In this document: in pieces, positions 62,350 to 64,000 of the stretch
How the letters are laid out: each line of letters begins with the position of its first letter
Numbering within the stretch: the stretch's first letter is position 1
Assembly (NCBI RefSeq): GCF_042408815.1
Contig: NZ_JBHOQR010000026.1
Location: 1-64,000 of the forward strand
Length of the DNA: 64,000 nt
Direction: 5' to 3'
DNA from: Thermoflexus sp042408815
GTDB taxonomy: Bacteria; Chloroflexota; Anaerolineae; Thermoflexales; Thermoflexaceae
Notes under the pieces: generated by a model
Databases searched by the model: none
Told to the model about the DNA's origin: nothing
What the model saw: only the letters and a program-made list of their open reading frames with translations
Translations under genes and position numbers: made by a program

Positions 62350-62610
62350 TTAAAAGCGCTCGAAGCGGGACACGTTCAGCACAATCGCAATCCCTCCGGG
62401 ATCCCCTCGGATCTGCTGCCGGGCTTCCCGCAGGAGGCGAAGGGCGGTTTCCACCTGTTCCTCCTCCGCGCCGATGAGGAGCGTGGCGCTCCCGCGGCGC
62501 ATGAAGCCGCCCGTGGAGGCCAGACGGGTTACCCGATAACCCTGGGCCACCAGCTGGTCGGAAGCCAGCGTGGCCGCTTTCTCCGGCAACACGGCGAGGA
62601 TCAGCTTCAT
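62350..62610 (-). CDS. PII-like protein, short DarA/PstA paralogue
   Basis: An 86-aa protein that opens MKLILAVLPEKAATLASDQLVAQGYRV and contains RLASTGGFMRRGSATLLIGAEEEQVETALRLLRE, the core of the DUF970/c-di-AMP receptor fold. Compared with the preceding gene it lacks the roughly 20-residue loop before the last strand and has Ser for the conserved Asn of GNTT. Ligand binding may be altered or lost. It starts 12 bases after its paralogue. Confidence 0.85.
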   Translation of the reverse strand: MKLILAVLPEKAATLASDQLVAQGYRVTRLASTGGFMRRGSATLLIGAEEEQVETALRLLREARQQIRGDPGGIAIVLNVSRFERF

Positions 62611-62622
62611 GCCCCCGGCCTC

Positions 62623-62943
62623 TTAAAGGGTTTCGAAGCGCTCGACGTCCAGGACGAAGATCGTGGCCCCGCCGACTTCCACTTCGATCATATGGGCCTG
62701 CAGGAGCCCGGTGGCCTCCACGGCTACCGGCAGATAACTGGTTCGGGTCCGGCAACAGCGCCGTAGGATCTCGATCACCCCCGGGACTTGAGGATCCTCC
62801 ACGCCGATCAGCAGGGTGGTGTTGCCCTGGCGCAGGAATCCACCGGTGGAGGCGATCCGGGTCACCCGATAGCCGTGATCTACGAGCACCTGGATCGTTG
62901 TCGGGGCATCTTCGTCCTGGATGATGGCCAGGATTAATTTCAT
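62623..62943 (-). CDS. darA: PII-like c-di-AMP receptor-type protein (DarA/PstA family)
   Basis: A 106-aa protein close to the family consensus: MKLILAIIQDEDAPTTIQVLVDHGYRVTRIASTGGFLRQGNTTLLIGVED near the N-terminus and EVEVGGATIFVLDVERFETL at the end. Family members form PII-like trimers that bind c-di-AMP. TACAAT (minus strand 62987-62982) lies upstream as a possible -10. It is the first of four same-strand genes: this gene, a shorter paralogue, a trypsin-like protease and an Amt-like membrane protein. Confidence 0.9.
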   Translation of the reverse strand: MKLILAIIQDEDAPTTIQVLVDHGYRVTRIASTGGFLRQGNTTLLIGVEDPQVPGVIEILRRCCRTRTSYLPVAVEATGLLQAHMIEVEVGGATIFVLDVERFETL

Positions 62944-63168
62944 CGGGCCCGCTCCGGATTGAGCTGAGGCATTTTACGCCCATTGTAACATAACCGGGCC
63001 TTCCCAGGACTGCCAGCCGGCAGTTAGGTCGTTTCGAGGCGTTGCGGGATCCCGCTCTGGGTTTCTACGGGAGGGATTCCGCTCTTGGAGAGGTGGAGAG
63101 AACGGGATCGAGATCTCGGCCTTCTCAATCCGGGGAGCGAGTATACTCTTGATCGGGCGATCTTCCTC

Positions 63169-63810
63169 ATGAGTCCAGCGAACAGGACGCTGCGTATGCG
63201 CTGGGGGCATCTAGGCCTTCTCGTGGCGCTTGGGGTGGCGACGCCGGTGCTGGCCCGCCTCTATTTATGGCTTCGGGGCGCGCCGCGGATTTACGAACGG
63301 CCGGAGGAAGTCCCGGCGCAGCCGGTGGCCCTGATCCTGGGCGCCGGGCTCCGAGCCGATGGATCTCCCACCGCGGTGCTGGCCGATCGGGTCCGGGCGG
63401 GTGCCGAGCTGTATCGTCTGGGGAAGGTGAGGGCGCTGCTGCTGAGCGGCGATGGTCGATCTTCCCCCTTCCATAATGAACCGGAGGCGATGCGGCGTCT
63501 GGCTCTGCGCCTCGGGGTCCCGGAAGAGGCCCTCCGGGTGGACCTGGAGGGCACGCGGACATTGGCATCGTGCCGGCGGGCGCGGGAGGTCTTTGGCTTC
63601 ACCCGCGCCGTGGTGGTCACCCAGCGCTTCCATCTGGATCGGGCGCTGTGGCTGTGCGATGCCGCCGGCATCGAGGCCGTGGGGCTTGTGGCCGATCGCT
63701 CCCCGTATGGGCCGCGCCGGCTCTGGTGGACGGTGCGGGAGATCCCGGCTTCCCTTAGCGCGCTGGTGGAGGGGCTGCTCCTGCGCCTTGGTCGTAAGGA
63801 TAGCCGCTGA
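63169..63810 (+). CDS. YdcF/SanA (DUF218)-family membrane-anchored protein
   Basis: A 213-aa protein with one N-terminal helix (LGLLVALGVATPVLARLYLW) and a DUF218 domain: PVALILGAGLRADGSPTAVLADRVRAGAELYRLGKVRALLLSGDG, NEPEAMRRLALRLGVPEEALRVDLEGTRTLASCRRA and VVTQRFHLDRALWLCDAAG. Relatives ElyC/SanA act at the envelope. The start is uncertain (63169 or 63193); TATACT at 63142-63147 could be its -10. Its last 56 bases overlap the 3' end of glpX on the opposite strand. Confidence 0.85.
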   Translation: MSPANRTLRMRWGHLGLLVALGVATPVLARLYLWLRGAPRIYERPEEVPAQPVALILGAGLRADGSPTAVLADRVRAGAELYRLGKVRALLLSGDGRSSPFHNEPEAMRRLALRLGVPEEALRVDLEGTRTLASCRRAREVFGFTRAVVVTQRFHLDRALWLCDAAGIEAVGLVADRSPYGPRRLWWTVREIPASLSALVEGLLLRLGRKDSR

Positions 63811-64000
63811 TCCGCATCAGCTTGTCCCACCGGTGATCGGCCTCCACGAACCGGATGGTCCCGGAGCGGGAGCGCATGACCACAGAGTGGGTGCGGGCAC
63901 CGTTCCCGGTGTAGCGCACGCCCCGCAGGATCTCCCCATCGGTGATGCCGGTCGCGGCGAAGAAAATGTTATCCCCTCGGACCAGATCGTCGGCGGTGAG
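63755..64000 (-). CDS. glpX: class II fructose-1,6-bisphosphatase, C-terminal part (runs off window)
   Basis: Reading the minus strand from base 64000 gives 81 codons: LTADDLVRGDNIFFAATGITDGE, then RGVRYTGNGARTHSVVMRSRSGTIRF, EADHRWDKL and a tail ending APPPAR with stop TAA (63757-63755). These match the C-terminal end of GlpX, which hydrolyses fructose-1,6-bisphosphate in gluconeogenesis. The 5' part lies beyond the window. The gene has no Met in this fragment, so it is easy to miss. Convergent overlap with the YdcF-type gene. Confidence 0.88.
   Translation of the reverse strand, partial: LTADDLVRGDNIFFAATGITDGEILRGVRYTGNGARTHSVVMRSRSGTIRFVEADHRWDKLMRISGYPYDQGAGAAPPPAR

Overview
The window looks like chromosomal DNA of a GC-rich, probably thermophilic bacterium. 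The best guess is a member of the Chloroflexota (Anaerolineae/Thermoflexia type). This is inferred from Arg/Glu/Pro-rich proteins poor in Lys and Asn, GTG/TTG/CTG starts, P/T-rich lipoprotein linkers, a T-box in a non-Firmicutes setting and the mix of gene families. No species can be named from the sequence. There is no prophage, insertion sequence, CRISPR array or rRNA operon. Most of the window is housekeeping and metabolic genes.

Layout. 0-7.8 kb: the 3' part of gyrA and rpmB (+), then a minus-strand run of pyk, fabH, fabF and a membrane protein. 7.8-18.9 kb: tRNA-Thr, a CPBP protease, a DtxR-type regulator with its own promoter/operator, an alpha/beta hydrolase, yqeB, a Rieske ferredoxin translationally coupled to nagA, a HAD phosphatase, hpt, mutS2, a Trm112-type protein, a HEAT protein and a shortened prepilin peptidase. 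19.0-22.0 kb: a consensus promoter and tryptophan T-box ahead of trpS and trpB2. 22.0-22.7 kb: a gene-free segment with five exact TTTTCCACA boxes plus near matches, the best oriC candidate here. 22.7-30.9 kb: a 2-hydroxyacid dehydrogenase, small proteins, tRNA-Pro with promoter and terminator, a lone NitT/TauT-type ATPase, transketolase, and an ECF sigma/anti-sigma pair downstream of an LCP protein.

30.9-42.0 kb: a one-component HTH-PBP regulator with modAB (no modC), an aeRF1-like release-factor homologue, DUF72, Sua5, DUF711, a DUF512 radical-SAM protein and a GT-C-like membrane protein. 42.0-43.8 kb: a decayed, frameshifted HMA metallochaperone followed by an intact CopZ-N-like Fe-S/zinc protein. 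43.8-54.4 kb: an M2/M3-type peptidase, then a vitamin-B12/propionate block. That block is a cobalamin riboswitch controlling btuF-btuC (no ATPase gene), next to an acyl-CoA carboxylase operon (carboxyltransferase, biotin carboxylase, biotin carrier) ending in the large subunit of the B12-dependent methylmalonyl-CoA mutase. 54.6-59.9 kb: a penicillin-acylase-family hydrolase, RNA 3'-phosphate cyclase, RNase Z, a zinc-ribbon protein and an EthD-like protein.

59.9-64.0 kb: a four-gene minus-strand cluster of two PII-like (DarA/PstA, c-di-AMP receptor type) proteins, a trypsin-like protease and an Amt-fold membrane protein in which both pore histidines are replaced. It is the most system-like novelty in the window, because a PII-like partner beside an Amt fold echoes GlnK-AmtB. 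The window ends in a YdcF/SanA protein convergent with the 3' part of glpX.

Functional links: the B12 uptake genes plausibly feed the adjacent mutase, the T-box ties trpS and perhaps trpB2 to charged tRNA-Trp, and the DtxR-like and HTH-PBP regulators each have a candidate operator in front of them.
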